Shown here one piece after another: positions 55,580 to 63,469 of a stretch of DNA of 64,000 nucleotides. Where the stretch lies: positions 558,001-622,000 of the forward strand of contig NZ_CP027668.1 of assembly GCF_003008515.1 (NCBI RefSeq), given 5' to 3'. The notes beneath the pieces were generated by a model. That model made no database searches. It was given only the letters and a program-made list of their open reading frames with translations, and was not told where the DNA came from. Positions within the stretch are counted from its first letter, which is position 1. Every line of letters begins with the position of its first letter. Source of the stretch: Phreatobacter cathodiphilus. Lineage in GTDB: Bacteria; Pseudomonadota; Alphaproteobacteria; Rhizobiales; Phreatobacteraceae. Made by a program: the position numbers and the translations under genes.

Positions 55580-55876
55580 CTACTCGCCCTGCGGCGTGCG
55601 CCCGTCGGGATGACTGCCGTCGGCGGGTCGGCTGTCGTGGATGAAGCGGTCGAGCATGCAGCCCGCCTCCTTGTGATCGCTGCGGCTCACCACCGCCCGG
55701 CCGCCGGCGGGGAAGATCTCGCTCTCCTCCAGCGACGCGTCGAGGTAGCCGTGCCTGGCCGCCCAGTCGTGGAAGGCGAGGCGCAGCGCGTCGTACCGGC
55801 TGAGGCCGGGGTGCTGCTCGGCGATGAAGGCGTCGAGCGCTCTCAGAAGATCTTCGGAAAGGAACCTGTCGATCAT
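55580..55876 (-). CDS. Small protein with ribbon-helix-helix-like N-terminus
   Basis: 98-residue protein. The first half (FLSEDLLRALDAFIAEQ, then LSRYDALRLAFHDWAARHG) resembles the strand-helix-helix unit of ribbon-helix-helix DNA-binding proteins; the second half is polar with a conserved-looking ESEIFPAGGRAVVSRSDH. AGAGG lies eight bases upstream of the ATG, and a perfect EcfG-type promoter 34 bases upstream. Regulator role is inference. Confidence 0.65.
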   Translation of the reverse strand: MIDRFLSEDLLRALDAFIAEQHPGLSRYDALRLAFHDWAARHGYLDASLEESEIFPAGGRAVVSRSDHKEAGCMLDRFIHDSRPADGSHPDGRTPQGE

Positions 55877-55910
55877 GCGTCAGCCTCTCGGGCATGTCGG
55901 ACGCGCGGTG

Positions 55911-55935
55911 AACGCGGCTGGGGCGCCGAGGTTCC
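55911..55935 (-). promoter_or_regulatory. EcfG-type promoter for the 55580 gene
   Basis: On the minus strand GGAAC (55935-55931), 16-base spacer, CGTT (55914-55911): perfect consensus. Confidence 0.6.
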
Positions 55936-55990
55936 CGACACTCGCCTTGTTGTCATCCTTCCGGAGGCTGCCGTGGGTTCGGCGAAGCGG

Positions 55991-56015
55991 GGAACTACAC
56001 CTCGCCTGAGGCGTC
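55991..56015 (+). promoter_or_regulatory. EcfG-like promoter for the 56037 gene
   Basis: GGAAC (55991-55995), 16-base spacer, CGTC (56012-56015): one mismatch. Divergent to 55911-55935. Confidence 0.45.
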
Positions 56016-56036
56016 TGTTGAGGTGAGGAGGCAGTC

Positions 56037-56396
56037 ATGGCCGATCGCATCGACGCACAGACGGAAAAGGCGAACCGCAGCGAGTTCGCCAACCAGTCGG
56101 AAGTTCCCCGCAACGACCGGGTGCTGCTCGAGACACCGGGCGGGACCAGTGCCGAGAAGGAGCCCGGCGAGGAGAGCCTCGTCGATGCCGAGGTCAGCGG
56201 CATCTCCACCGCCCGGCCCACGAGCGACGTCACCGGCGTCGCGGATTCCGGCACGGACGAGGAAACCTCGGACGGCCTCACCTCCACCGAGGAATCCCTG
56301 CGCCAGGCGGCGGAGGACACCCCGCTCGGCGAACGCGATCCGACGCTGGACGACGGGCCGGTCTTCGACCGGCACGACGCCCCGCCGCGGATCTAG
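56037..56396 (+). CDS. Small acidic disordered protein
   Basis: 119-residue very acidic protein (many Glu, Asp, Ser, Thr; few hydrophobics) with no recognised domain, likely intrinsically disordered. A strong ribosome site (GAGGAGG) precedes the ATG. Stop overlaps the end of the convergent antiporter gene by four bases. Stress-related by its promoter and neighbours; function unknown. Confidence 0.65.
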   Translation: MADRIDAQTEKANRSEFANQSEVPRNDRVLLETPGGTSAEKEPGEESLVDAEVSGISTARPTSDVTGVADSGTDEETSDGLTSTEESLRQAAEDTPLGERDPTLDDGPVFDRHDAPPRI

Positions 56397-57634
56397 CCGG
56401 GGCTCTGGGCGCCGTCCCGGCCCGGCGCGGGTAAGGCGCCGGTGATGCCGAGCAGGCGGGCGGCGAGGCCGATGGTCGGTCCCTGGATGACGCTCGACAC
56501 CACCACCACGAAAAAGACGATGTTGAAGATCGTCTGCGCGCCTTGGATCCCCGCAACGATCGGGAACGTGGCGAGGACGATGGGCACGGCGCCCCTGAGC
56601 CCCGCCCAGGAGATGAACAGCTTTTCCCGCCAGTGGAAGTCGCGGAAGGGCGCCAGGCTGACGAAGACGCTGAGTGGCCGCGCGATGAGCATCAGGACCG
56701 CAGTGATGGCGAGGCCCGGCCCCGCCACGGCGGGCAGTTGCGCGGGGAAGACGAGCAGACCCAGGGTGAGGAACATGACCACCTGTGCGAGCCAGGCGGC
56801 GCCATCCTGGAACAGCGAGATGGACCGCTTGCCCGGGAAGTCCTGATTGCCGGCCACGATCCCCGCGATGTAGGCGGCGAGGAAGCCGTTGCCGCCCGCA
56901 ATGCCGGCGAGCCCGTAGCCGAGCAGGGCGGCGCCCACCGAAACCACCAGCGCCAGACTCCCGACCTGAAGGCGCACGTGTCGCAGCAGGGCGGGCAGGC
57001 CCATCCCGACGGCCCAGCCGACGGCCGCCCCCACACCCATCTGGACGAAGAAGCTTGGAACCAGCCCCGACACCCCGGCGGCCGGCGCCGTGATCAGCAG
57101 GATGCCGGCGCCGACCAGGAAGATGGCCATCGGGTCATTGGAGCCGGATTCCAGCTCGATGAGCCCGCAGGCGCGGTTGTCGAGCGGCAGCCCGTGCGAG
57201 CGCATGATGGCGAAGACCGCCGCCGCGTCGGTCGAGGCGATGACCGCGCCGAGCAGGAATCCCTGCAGGGGCGTGAAGTCCAGGAGAAGAACCGCGGCGA
57301 CGGAGACCACTGCCGCGCTGATCGCCACGCCGACCGTCGCCAGCACGAAAGCCGGCCTTATCACCCCGCGCACCATCGACCAGTCGGTATCGAGCCCGCC
57401 TGAGAACAGGATGAAGACGAGGCAGGCGACACCCACGGCCTGCGCTGCCCCGTAATTCTCGAACGCGATGCCGCCCGGGCCGTCGGACCCGGCCACCATG
57501 CCGAGGGCGAGGAAGCCGATCAGTGCCGGGAGGCCGAACCGGCTGGAGAGATTGCCCGCGAGGACGGTGAGAAGGAGCAGCGCCCCGAGGGCGAAGAAGA
57601 GGAGTTCGGGGGAGGGGGATGCCATTCTGTCCAT
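56393..57634 (-). CDS. CPA1-type cation/proton antiporter (NhaP2/CvrA-like)
   Basis: 413-residue antiporter with about 12 membrane helices. IELESGSNDPMAIFLVGAG carries the transport-site ND/DP motif, and LLGAVIASTDAAAVFAIM and FISWAGLRGAVPIVLAT are family regions. Escherichia coli CvrA/NhaP2 has in addition cytoplasmic TrkA_C-type regulatory domains, which are absent here, so gating may differ. K+ or Na+ efflux for pH or osmotic balance is expected. Start unsure: ATG 57634, 57625 or 57688. No EcfG-like motif in front. Confidence 0.87.
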   Translation of the reverse strand: MDRMASPSPELLFFALGALLLLTVLAGNLSSRFGLPALIGFLALGMVAGSDGPGGIAFENYGAAQAVGVACLVFILFSGGLDTDWSMVRGVIRPAFVLATVGVAISAAVVSVAAVLLLDFTPLQGFLLGAVIASTDAAAVFAIMRSHGLPLDNRACGLIELESGSNDPMAIFLVGAGILLITAPAAGVSGLVPSFFVQMGVGAAVGWAVGMGLPALLRHVRLQVGSLALVVSVGAALLGYGLAGIAGGNGFLAAYIAGIVAGNQDFPGKRSISLFQDGAAWLAQVVMFLTLGLLVFPAQLPAVAGPGLAITAVLMLIARPLSVFVSLAPFRDFHWREKLFISWAGLRGAVPIVLATFPIVAGIQGAQTIFNIVFFVVVVSSVIQGPTIGLAARLLGITGALPAPGRDGAQSPG

Positions 57635-57822
57635 CGAGCGGGCGGACCCGCCCTCCGCAAGAGGAACTTGTGTGCCGGGGGTGGCCATTGTGCCGCAGGC
57701 CCGAGACGCCCCCTCCGGTGTCCATGCCGCGCTGAACGGACGTCAGCCGCTCCGGCCCGGCAAGCCCGCGACGACCGAACGCTGGCTCCACGCCGACCCT
57801 GTCCCTCGGGATTGCCGGACGG

Positions 57823-58083
57823 TCAGGCCGGATCGGGTTTGTTGGAGGTCCGGTCCGGCAGGGCGTCCACGGCGGCGTCGACGCCCTCGTCCTCGCCGGT
57901 CGCACCGCGCTTCAGGACCTTCGTCGCAGCCTCGTCCTTGGCGCGCGGATCGGTCTCCAGCGGGGCGGTGTCCGAAGTGGCCGTGAGGCCGACATCCGCG
58001 GGCTTCTTGCCGTCGGCGCGGGCCGCTTCGGCGAAGGTGGCGAGTGCTTCCGGCTGCTGGCCTTCGCTTTTGGCAGTGCTCAT
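57823..58083 (-). CDS. Small acidic disordered protein
   Basis: 86-residue hydrophilic protein (Ala, Glu, Asp, Lys, Thr-rich), start ATG 58083 with GGGGG seven bases upstream. TSDTAPLETDPRAKDEAATK and the C-terminal NKPDPA show no fold. Perfect EcfG-type promoter upstream, so a small stress protein. It resembles the 56037 and 55285 products in composition. Confidence 0.65.
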   Translation of the reverse strand: MSTAKSEGQQPEALATFAEAARADGKKPADVGLTATSDTAPLETDPRAKDEAATKVLKRGATGEDEGVDAAVDALPDRTSNKPDPA

Positions 58084-58119
58084 CGTCATCCCCCTGTGAA
58101 ATCGCAGCGTCGAGGGCCC

Positions 58120-58144
58120 AACGGTAAGGTCGGCATTATGTTCC
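58120..58144 (-). promoter_or_regulatory. EcfG-type promoter for the 57823 gene
   Basis: On the minus strand GGAAC (58144-58140), 16-base spacer, CGTT (58123-58120): perfect consensus, 37 bases before the ATG. Confidence 0.65.
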
Positions 58145-58186
58145 CGACGTGAGGGGAGCGGAGGTCCGTCGGGGCGAAAATGGCAG

Positions 58187-58219
58187 ATTGTTGACAATCG
58201 ACAATGTGCCCTGTTCACT
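58187..58219 (+). promoter_or_regulatory. Sigma-70-like promoter with GntR/FCD-type operator
   Basis: ATTGTTGACAAT (58187-58198) is a two-fold site of the form ATTGT-NN-ACAAT, as bound by GntR/FCD regulators, with a further ACAAT half-site at 58201-58205. Its core TTGACA (58191-58196) can be a -35 box; 17 bases on lies TTCACT (58214-58219) as a weak -10. Likely control site of the following transporter operon, by the GntR-family product of the gene at 62173. Confidence 0.55.
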
Positions 58220-58269
58220 CGGCCTCCGAGCCGGTCCGGCTCCGCGACGACGCGACCTGGAGGGGATCC

Positions 58270-59109
58270 ATGACCATCGACCGACGCAGTTTCGCCTCGG
58301 CTCTCGCAGTGACGGCGGGCGGCGCCCTCCTCGGCGTGCCGGCCTACGCTCAAGGCGGCGGCACGCTCGACCAGGTGAAGCAGCGCGGCTCCCTCCGCGT
58401 CGGCGTCACGCAGGCCCCGCCATGGTACTCCAAGGACGCGCGCACCGGCGAGTGGTCTTCGGGCGTCGGCGTCTCCCTCGGCAAGGCCATGGCCGCCGCC
58501 CTCAACGTGCGGTTCGAGCCGGTCGAGGTCACCTGGGGCACCGCCGTCGCCGCCCTTCAGGCCAACCGCATCGACATCATGTTCGTTCTCGACGCGACGC
58601 CCGAGCGCGCCCAGGCCGTCGACTTCCCGAAGTCGCCGCTGCTCTACTATTCGCTCGCCGTCCTCGCGAAGGACGATCTCGCCGTGCGCACCTGGGAGGA
58701 CCTCAACAAGCCCGAGGTCCGCATCGCCGTGCCCCAGGCGACCAGCATGGACCGCTTCCTCACCGCCGAAGTGTCGAAGGCCGCCATCCAGCGTTTCCCC
58801 GGCAATACCGAAGCCATCGCCGCCTTCCAGTCCGGCCGCGTCGAGGCCGTCTGCCTGTTCCATCCGCCGCTGATCGCCGCGCGCCAGCGCCTCGGCTCGG
58901 GCAAGATCGTCGTGCCGCAGCCGACCCAGTCCAACCCGTCGAGCGCCGCCGTGCGCAAGGGCGACACGGCCTTCGTGGAATGGGTCGACGCCCGCATCGT
59001 CGAGTACTACCGCACCCGGCAGATCCAGACCTGGTACGAGGAGTTCCTCACCGGCTTCGGGCTGGATCCGAAGGCGGCGCCGCCGATCATCAAGGAAATG
59101 CTCGGCTGA
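58270..59109 (+). CDS. Polar amino acid ABC transporter substrate-binding protein (SBP_bac_3)
   Basis: 279-residue periplasmic binding protein. Tat-type signal (DRRSFASALAVTAGG) ends near AYAQG; the mature part starts RGSLRVGVTQAPPWYSKD, the family 3 signature, with DIMFVLDATPERAQAVDF further on. Start ATG 58270 with GGAGGGG upstream. First gene of a six-gene operon; amino acid or related small polar ligand expected. Confidence 0.92.
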   Translation: MTIDRRSFASALAVTAGGALLGVPAYAQGGGTLDQVKQRGSLRVGVTQAPPWYSKDARTGEWSSGVGVSLGKAMAAALNVRFEPVEVTWGTAVAALQANRIDIMFVLDATPERAQAVDFPKSPLLYYSLAVLAKDDLAVRTWEDLNKPEVRIAVPQATSMDRFLTAEVSKAAIQRFPGNTEAIAAFQSGRVEAVCLFHPPLIAARQRLGSGKIVVPQPTQSNPSSAAVRKGDTAFVEWVDARIVEYYRTRQIQTWYEEFLTGFGLDPKAAPPIIKEMLG

Positions 59110-59122
59110 CGCGGCACCGGCC

Positions 59123-59800
59123 ATGTACGCCTGGGATTTCGGCCCCGTCCTCGCCAACGGCGACCTGCTCTGGGCGGGGCTGCGCAGCACGCTCGCCCTG
59201 ACGGCGGTGGCGCTCGCCGGCGGCTTGCCGGTGGGCCTCGCTCTGGCGCTGGCGCGACTGTCGGGGGCGAAGTCGCTGTCCGTCCCGGCTGGCATCGTCA
59301 TCGAGGTGTTTCGCACCACGCCGCCGCTGGTCCAGCTCTTCTGGTTCTATTTCGGCCTGCCCATCGTCGTGAACGTCGAGATGACGCCCTATCTGGCGGC
59401 GGCCCTCACCTTCACCATCCAGTCCGGCGCCTTCTTCGCCGAGATCTTCCGCGCCGGCATCGTCTCCGTCGACCGGGGCCAAAGGGAAGCGGCGCGCGCC
59501 ATCGGCATGAGCCCGTCCCAGACCATGGTGCGGGTGGTGCTGCCGCAGGCGGTGAAGCGCATGTTCCCGGCCATGATGGAGCGCTCCATCGAGCTGATGA
59601 AGACGACGACGCTGGTGGCGACCGTCTCCTATGCGGACCTGCTCTACCAGGCGAACGAACTGGCGCAGAAGACCTTCCGGCCCCTCGAGGTCTTCACCGC
59701 CGCTGCCCTCATCTACTTCGTCACCATCTCCTTGTTCAGCGCCCTCGGCGCGCTCCTCGAACGGCGCATGGCGGCGAGCGGCGAAATGGCGGCGCGCTGA
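59123..59800 (+). CDS. Polar amino acid ABC transporter permease 1
   Basis: 225-residue permease of the His/Glu/Gln/Arg/opine family. IVIEVFRTTPPLVQLFWFYF and the EAA loop (QREAARAIGMSPSQTMVRVV) are characteristic. Its TGA shares a base with the next ATG (59800). Confidence 0.92.
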   Translation: MYAWDFGPVLANGDLLWAGLRSTLALTAVALAGGLPVGLALALARLSGAKSLSVPAGIVIEVFRTTPPLVQLFWFYFGLPIVVNVEMTPYLAAALTFTIQSGAFFAEIFRAGIVSVDRGQREAARAIGMSPSQTMVRVVLPQAVKRMFPAMMERSIELMKTTTLVATVSYADLLYQANELAQKTFRPLEVFTAAALIYFVTISLFSALGALLERRMAASGEMAAR

Positions 59801-60465
59801 TGGCCTATCGCTGGGACTTCGCCCCGATCCTCGACAACTGGCAGGCCCTCGCCATGGGTGCCGTCGGTACCGTGCGCCTCTTCGCCATCTGCCTCGTCCT
59901 CGGCCTCGGCTTCGGCCTCCTCGTCGCGCTGGCGCGCCGTTCTGCCCACGCCCCGCTGCGCTGGCTCGCCGTCGCCTTCATCGAGTTCTTCCGCAACACG
60001 CCGGTGCTGGTGCAGATTCTCTGGTTCTATTTCGCCCTGCCCATGCTGGTGCCTGTGGAGATCACCCCGTTCGGAGCCGCCATCCTCGGCATCTCGCTCA
60101 ACTCGGCCGCCTATTCCGCCGAGATCTATCGCGGCGGCATCCAGTCCATCGAGCCGGGACAGTGGGAGGCGGCCCGTTCCATCGGCATGAGCGGCCTGCA
60201 GACGCTGCGCCGCATCGTCCTGCCGCAGGCGTTGCGCCGGGTCCTGCCGGCGCTCACCAACCGCGGCATCGAGATCTTCAAGATGACGACGCTGGCTTCC
60301 GCCGTCTCCTATGTCGAACTCCTCCACCAGGGCAAGCTGGTGGCGTCCCTGAACTTCAACCCGCTGGAGGTCTACACGGTCGTCGGCGCCCTCTTCTTCC
60401 TCTTCCTCTACCCGCTGGTGCGCGCCACCTACGCGCTCGAGCGGCGGCTGGCGCGGAGCGACTGA
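59800..60465 (+). CDS. Polar amino acid ABC transporter permease 2
   Basis: 221-residue second permease of the same family (FIEFFRNTPVLVQILWFYFA; EAA loop QWEAARSIGMSGLQTLRRIV). It forms a heterodimer channel with the product of the preceding gene. Confidence 0.92.
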   Translation: MAYRWDFAPILDNWQALAMGAVGTVRLFAICLVLGLGFGLLVALARRSAHAPLRWLAVAFIEFFRNTPVLVQILWFYFALPMLVPVEITPFGAAILGISLNSAAYSAEIYRGGIQSIEPGQWEAARSIGMSGLQTLRRIVLPQALRRVLPALTNRGIEIFKMTTLASAVSYVELLHQGKLVASLNFNPLEVYTVVGALFFLFLYPLVRATYALERRLARSD

Positions 60466-60468
60466 CCC

Positions 60469-61251
60469 ATGGCCGACACGCTTCTCCAGCTCAGGGGCCT
60501 CGGCAAGCGCTTCGGCGCGAGCCCCGTCTTCTCCGGCGTCGATCTCGACGTGGAGGCCGGCGACCGCATCGCCATCATCGGCGCATCCGGCTCGGGCAAG
60601 TCGACCTTCCTGCGCTGCATCAACTTCCTCGAGCGTCCGGACGAGGGCCGCGTCATCCTCGCCGGCGAGGCGGTGGGGGAAGCGCGCGAGCGCGGCGGCG
60701 CGACGCAAATGCGCTATGACGAGAGGGCGCTCAACCGGCTGCGCCAGCGCGTCGGCATGGTCTTCCAGCAGTTCAACCTCTTTCCCCACATGACGGTCGT
60801 CGGCAACGTCATGGAAGGGCTCGTCACCGTGAAACGCCTGTCGCGCGATGCGGCGCGGCCGCGCGCCCTCGCAGAACTCGCCCGCGTCGGCCTCGCCGAC
60901 AAGGCGGAGGCCTATCCGGCGCATCTCTCGGGCGGCCAGAAGCAGCGCGTCGCCATCGCCCGGGCGCTGGCCATGGAGCCTGAGATCCTGCTCTTCGACG
61001 AGCCGACCTCGGCCCTCGATCCGGCCCTCGTCGGCGAGGTGCTGAACACCATCCAGTCGCTCGCCGAGGACGGCCGCACGATGCTCCTCGTCACCCACGA
61101 GATCGGCTTCGCCTATCACATGGCCACCCGCGTCCTCTTCCTCGCCGAGGGCGGCATCTATGAGCAGGGCACGCCCGACGAGGTGCTCAAGAACCCGCGT
61201 CGGCCGCTCACCCAGGCCTTCATCGCCGGCCACCGCCGGTTCAGCTTCTGA
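60469..61251 (+). CDS. Polar amino acid ABC transporter ATP-binding protein
   Basis: 260-residue ATPase of the GlnQ/HisP group: Walker A GASGSGKSTFLRC, Q-loop VFQQFNLFPHM, signature LSGGQKQRVAIARAL, Walker B ILLFDEPTSALDP and the H-loop THEIGFA. Start ATG 60469, three bases after the permease stop. Confidence 0.94.
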   Translation: MADTLLQLRGLGKRFGASPVFSGVDLDVEAGDRIAIIGASGSGKSTFLRCINFLERPDEGRVILAGEAVGEARERGGATQMRYDERALNRLRQRVGMVFQQFNLFPHMTVVGNVMEGLVTVKRLSRDAARPRALAELARVGLADKAEAYPAHLSGGQKQRVAIARALAMEPEILLFDEPTSALDPALVGEVLNTIQSLAEDGRTMLLVTHEIGFAYHMATRVLFLAEGGIYEQGTPDEVLKNPRRPLTQAFIAGHRRFSF

Positions 61252-61264
61252 CAGGAACAGTGCC

Positions 61265-62176
61265 ATGAGCAGCACCGCGGGCAGCGCCCAGGGCTATCTC
61301 GACGATCCCCGCAACGAAACCGTGCTCGTCTATGTCGACGGCGCCTTCGTGCCCCGCCACGAGGCGCGGGTCTCCATCTTCGACTCCGGCTTCGTGCTCG
61401 GCGACGGCGTCTGGGAGGGGCTGCGCCTGAAGAACGGCCGGCTGATCCAGCTTGATGCCCATCTCGACCGCCTGTTCGAGGGCGCCGGGTCCATCGCCCT
61501 CGACATCGGCCGCAGCCGCGAGGAGGTGGCCGCCGCGGTCGCGGAGACGCTCGACCGCAACGGCATGACCGACGGCGCCCATGTCCGGCTCATGGTCACC
61601 CGCGGCGTCAAGGCGACGGTGAACCAGGACCCGCGCTTCGTCATCGGCAAGGCGACCATGGTCATCGTCGCCGAGTACAAGACGCCGCGGCCGGAATCGA
61701 AGGCCCGCGGCCTGTCGCTCTTCACCTCGACCTTCCGTACCAGCACGCCCGACGTCTTCGACCTCCGCCTCAACTCGCACAGCCGCCTGAACCTCATCCA
61801 GGCGCTGATCCAGGCCATCAATGCCGGAGCGGACGAGGCGCTGATGCTCGATCCCCACGGCTTCGTCGCCAGCTGCAACTCGACCAATTTCTTCATCGTC
61901 CGCCGCGGCGAACTGTGGAGCTCCACCGGCTCCTACTGCTTCAAGGGGCTGACGCGCCAGGCGGTGATCGACGCCTGGCGGGATGCCGGAGCCGTCTGCC
62001 GGGAGAAGGACTTCACCCTCGCCGAGGTCTATGCCGCCGACGAGGCCTTCGTCACCGGCACCCTCGGCGGCGTCACGCCGGTGACGCGCATCGACGGGCG
62101 GGTGATCGGCGCCGGTAAGCCTGGCCCGATGACGCAGCTCGCCTCCGAGCGCTACCAGGCCTGGGTCGCCCGATGA
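61265..62176 (+). CDS. Aminotransferase class IV-fold protein, PLP-lysine position occupied by Arg
   Basis: 303-residue protein with the fold of branched-chain/D-amino-acid aminotransferases. N-terminal VYVDGAFVPRHEARVSIFDS and GDGVWEGLR are typical, as are DEALMLDPHGFVASCNSTNF and DEAFVTGTLGGVTPV. The region that should carry the PLP-binding lysine reads LRLNSHSRLN, with Arg168 and Arg174 where relatives, as I remember them, have Lys; there is no lysine between about residue 145 and the FKGLTR segment near 220. Normal transaminase chemistry may be lost. It sits in the transporter operon and overlaps the GntR gene by four bases. Confidence 0.82.
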   Translation: MSSTAGSAQGYLDDPRNETVLVYVDGAFVPRHEARVSIFDSGFVLGDGVWEGLRLKNGRLIQLDAHLDRLFEGAGSIALDIGRSREEVAAAVAETLDRNGMTDGAHVRLMVTRGVKATVNQDPRFVIGKATMVIVAEYKTPRPESKARGLSLFTSTFRTSTPDVFDLRLNSHSRLNLIQALIQAINAGADEALMLDPHGFVASCNSTNFFIVRRGELWSSTGSYCFKGLTRQAVIDAWRDAGAVCREKDFTLAEVYAADEAFVTGTLGGVTPVTRIDGRVIGAGKPGPMTQLASERYQAWVAR

Positions 62177-62868
62177 GCCGCGCGGCGTCGCCGATCCCCG
62201 CGGAACCTATCGCCCAGCTCCGGCGGGCGACCTTCCGCGACCAGATCGCCGAGCGGCTGCGCCACGCCATCATCGACGGCCGCATTCCTCCCGGCGAGGC
62301 GGTGACCGAACTTCAGCTCGCCGCCGAATTCGGCGTCAGCCGCGGTCCGCTGCGCGAGGCCATGGGGCAACTCGCCGAGGAGGGGCTGCTGATCACCGTG
62401 CCCTACACGGGCACGCGGGTGGTCGACCTCTCGGCCGGCGACATCAGCGAAATCTATTCGCTGCGCACGGCGCTGGAGACGCTGGCGTTTCAGCAGATCT
62501 GGCAGCGGCGGACGCCCGCCTTCGCGCGCGCGCTGAAGTCCCGCCATGCCACCCTTCTCGAGGCGCTGCCCAAGGGGGACGGCTATGCCTCCTCCCTGGC
62601 CGAGGTGCAGTTCCACTCCACCGTCTACGAATATTGCGGCCACGCGCTGTTGCTGGAGACCTGGCGACGCATCTCGGCGCGCCTCCACCTCTATCTCGCC
62701 GTCCATCAGAAGGCCCACGGCCGCTCCGGCCCCCTCGGCGATGCGCACCAGCGCTATGTCGAGCTCGCCCTCGGCGACGATCTCGCGCCGATGATCGCCG
62801 AGATCGAGCATCACATGCGGCGCGGCGTCCTGCAGCTCCAGTCCTATCTCGGCGGCCTGACGGCCTGA
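62173..62868 (+). CDS. GntR-family regulator with FCD ligand domain
   Basis: 231-residue regulator. Winged helix (about residues 18-80) with GRIPPGEAVTELQLAAEFGV and SRGPLREAMGQLAEEGLL, then an all-helical FCD domain with the metal/ligand residues in FHSTVYEYCGHALL and IEHHMR. Coupled to the aminotransferase gene by ATGA; probably regulates its own operon through the site at 58187-58198. Confidence 0.92.
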   Translation: MSRAASPIPAEPIAQLRRATFRDQIAERLRHAIIDGRIPPGEAVTELQLAAEFGVSRGPLREAMGQLAEEGLLITVPYTGTRVVDLSAGDISEIYSLRTALETLAFQQIWQRRTPAFARALKSRHATLLEALPKGDGYASSLAEVQFHSTVYEYCGHALLLETWRRISARLHLYLAVHQKAHGRSGPLGDAHQRYVELALGDDLAPMIAEIEHHMRRGVLQLQSYLGGLTA

Positions 62869-62969
62869 GGGCGCGGGCCGTTCAAACCGCCGTGATCCCG
62901 GTGTGCCGTTCACGGTAAGGCCCTATTCTCCGGCAGAGTGGACAGACCTGGACGCCGAGGAGGACCGCC

Positions 62970-63464
62970 TTGACCGACGACCGATCGACCCGCCGCCTCT
63001 TTCTTGTCCGTAGCGCGGCGCTGGCGGGCGCGGCGCTGACGACCGGCGGCCTCGTCCTGCCCGCCCGTACGCAGGGCCTCGCGCCCACCCCCACGATGCG
63101 CGGCGGCGCCAACAACTACATCCCCGGTGCGCCGGTGGTGCAGCGCATCGGCGGCGGCGGCTTCTGGATGACCGGCACCGTGCGGCGGGCCGGCGACGGC
63201 GCACCGCTCTCCGGCATCCGCATCCAGATCTGGGCCCATACGACCGAGGGGCGCGAGTCCGACCGCCACAGCCACGGCGCCACCCTGACCGCCGCCGACG
63301 GCAGCTTCCGCCTGGAGATGCCGCAGATCGTGCCGGCATTCGGCCAGGCTCACGGTCATCTCGCCTATGAGGGCGAGGGCTTCCGGTCGGTCTTCCTGCG
63401 CCCGGTCATGGCCAGCGCCCGCGACACCAGCCTCGCCGCCCATTTCGTGCTGCAGCCGGTCTGA
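62970..63464 (+). CDS. Tat-exported intradiol-dioxygenase-fold protein lacking the tyrosine ligands
   Basis: 164-residue protein. The start is TTG 62970, supported by a strong GAGGAGG six bases upstream. A Tat signal (STRRLFLVRSAALAGAALTT) is followed by the beta-sandwich of intradiol ring-cleavage dioxygenases: GTVRRAGDGAPLSGIRIQIW, TAADGSFRLEMP, then AHGHLAY in place of the HxH iron-ligand pair. The two tyrosine ligands of true dioxygenases are replaced (TEGRES, PAFGQ). It may bind metal but not cleave catechol. It is five bases ahead of a ferric-reductase-like gene, suggesting a common periplasmic redox role. Confidence 0.75.
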   Translation: MTDDRSTRRLFLVRSAALAGAALTTGGLVLPARTQGLAPTPTMRGGANNYIPGAPVVQRIGGGGFWMTGTVRRAGDGAPLSGIRIQIWAHTTEGRESDRHSHGATLTAADGSFRLEMPQIVPAFGQAHGHLAYEGEGFRSVFLRPVMASARDTSLAAHFVLQPV

Positions 63465-63469
63465 GCCGC

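Noticed and set aside
56393-57688. EcfG control of the antiporter gene
   Set aside because: No GGAAC-N16/17-CGTT-like pair lies upstream in the right direction, although its neighbours have one.
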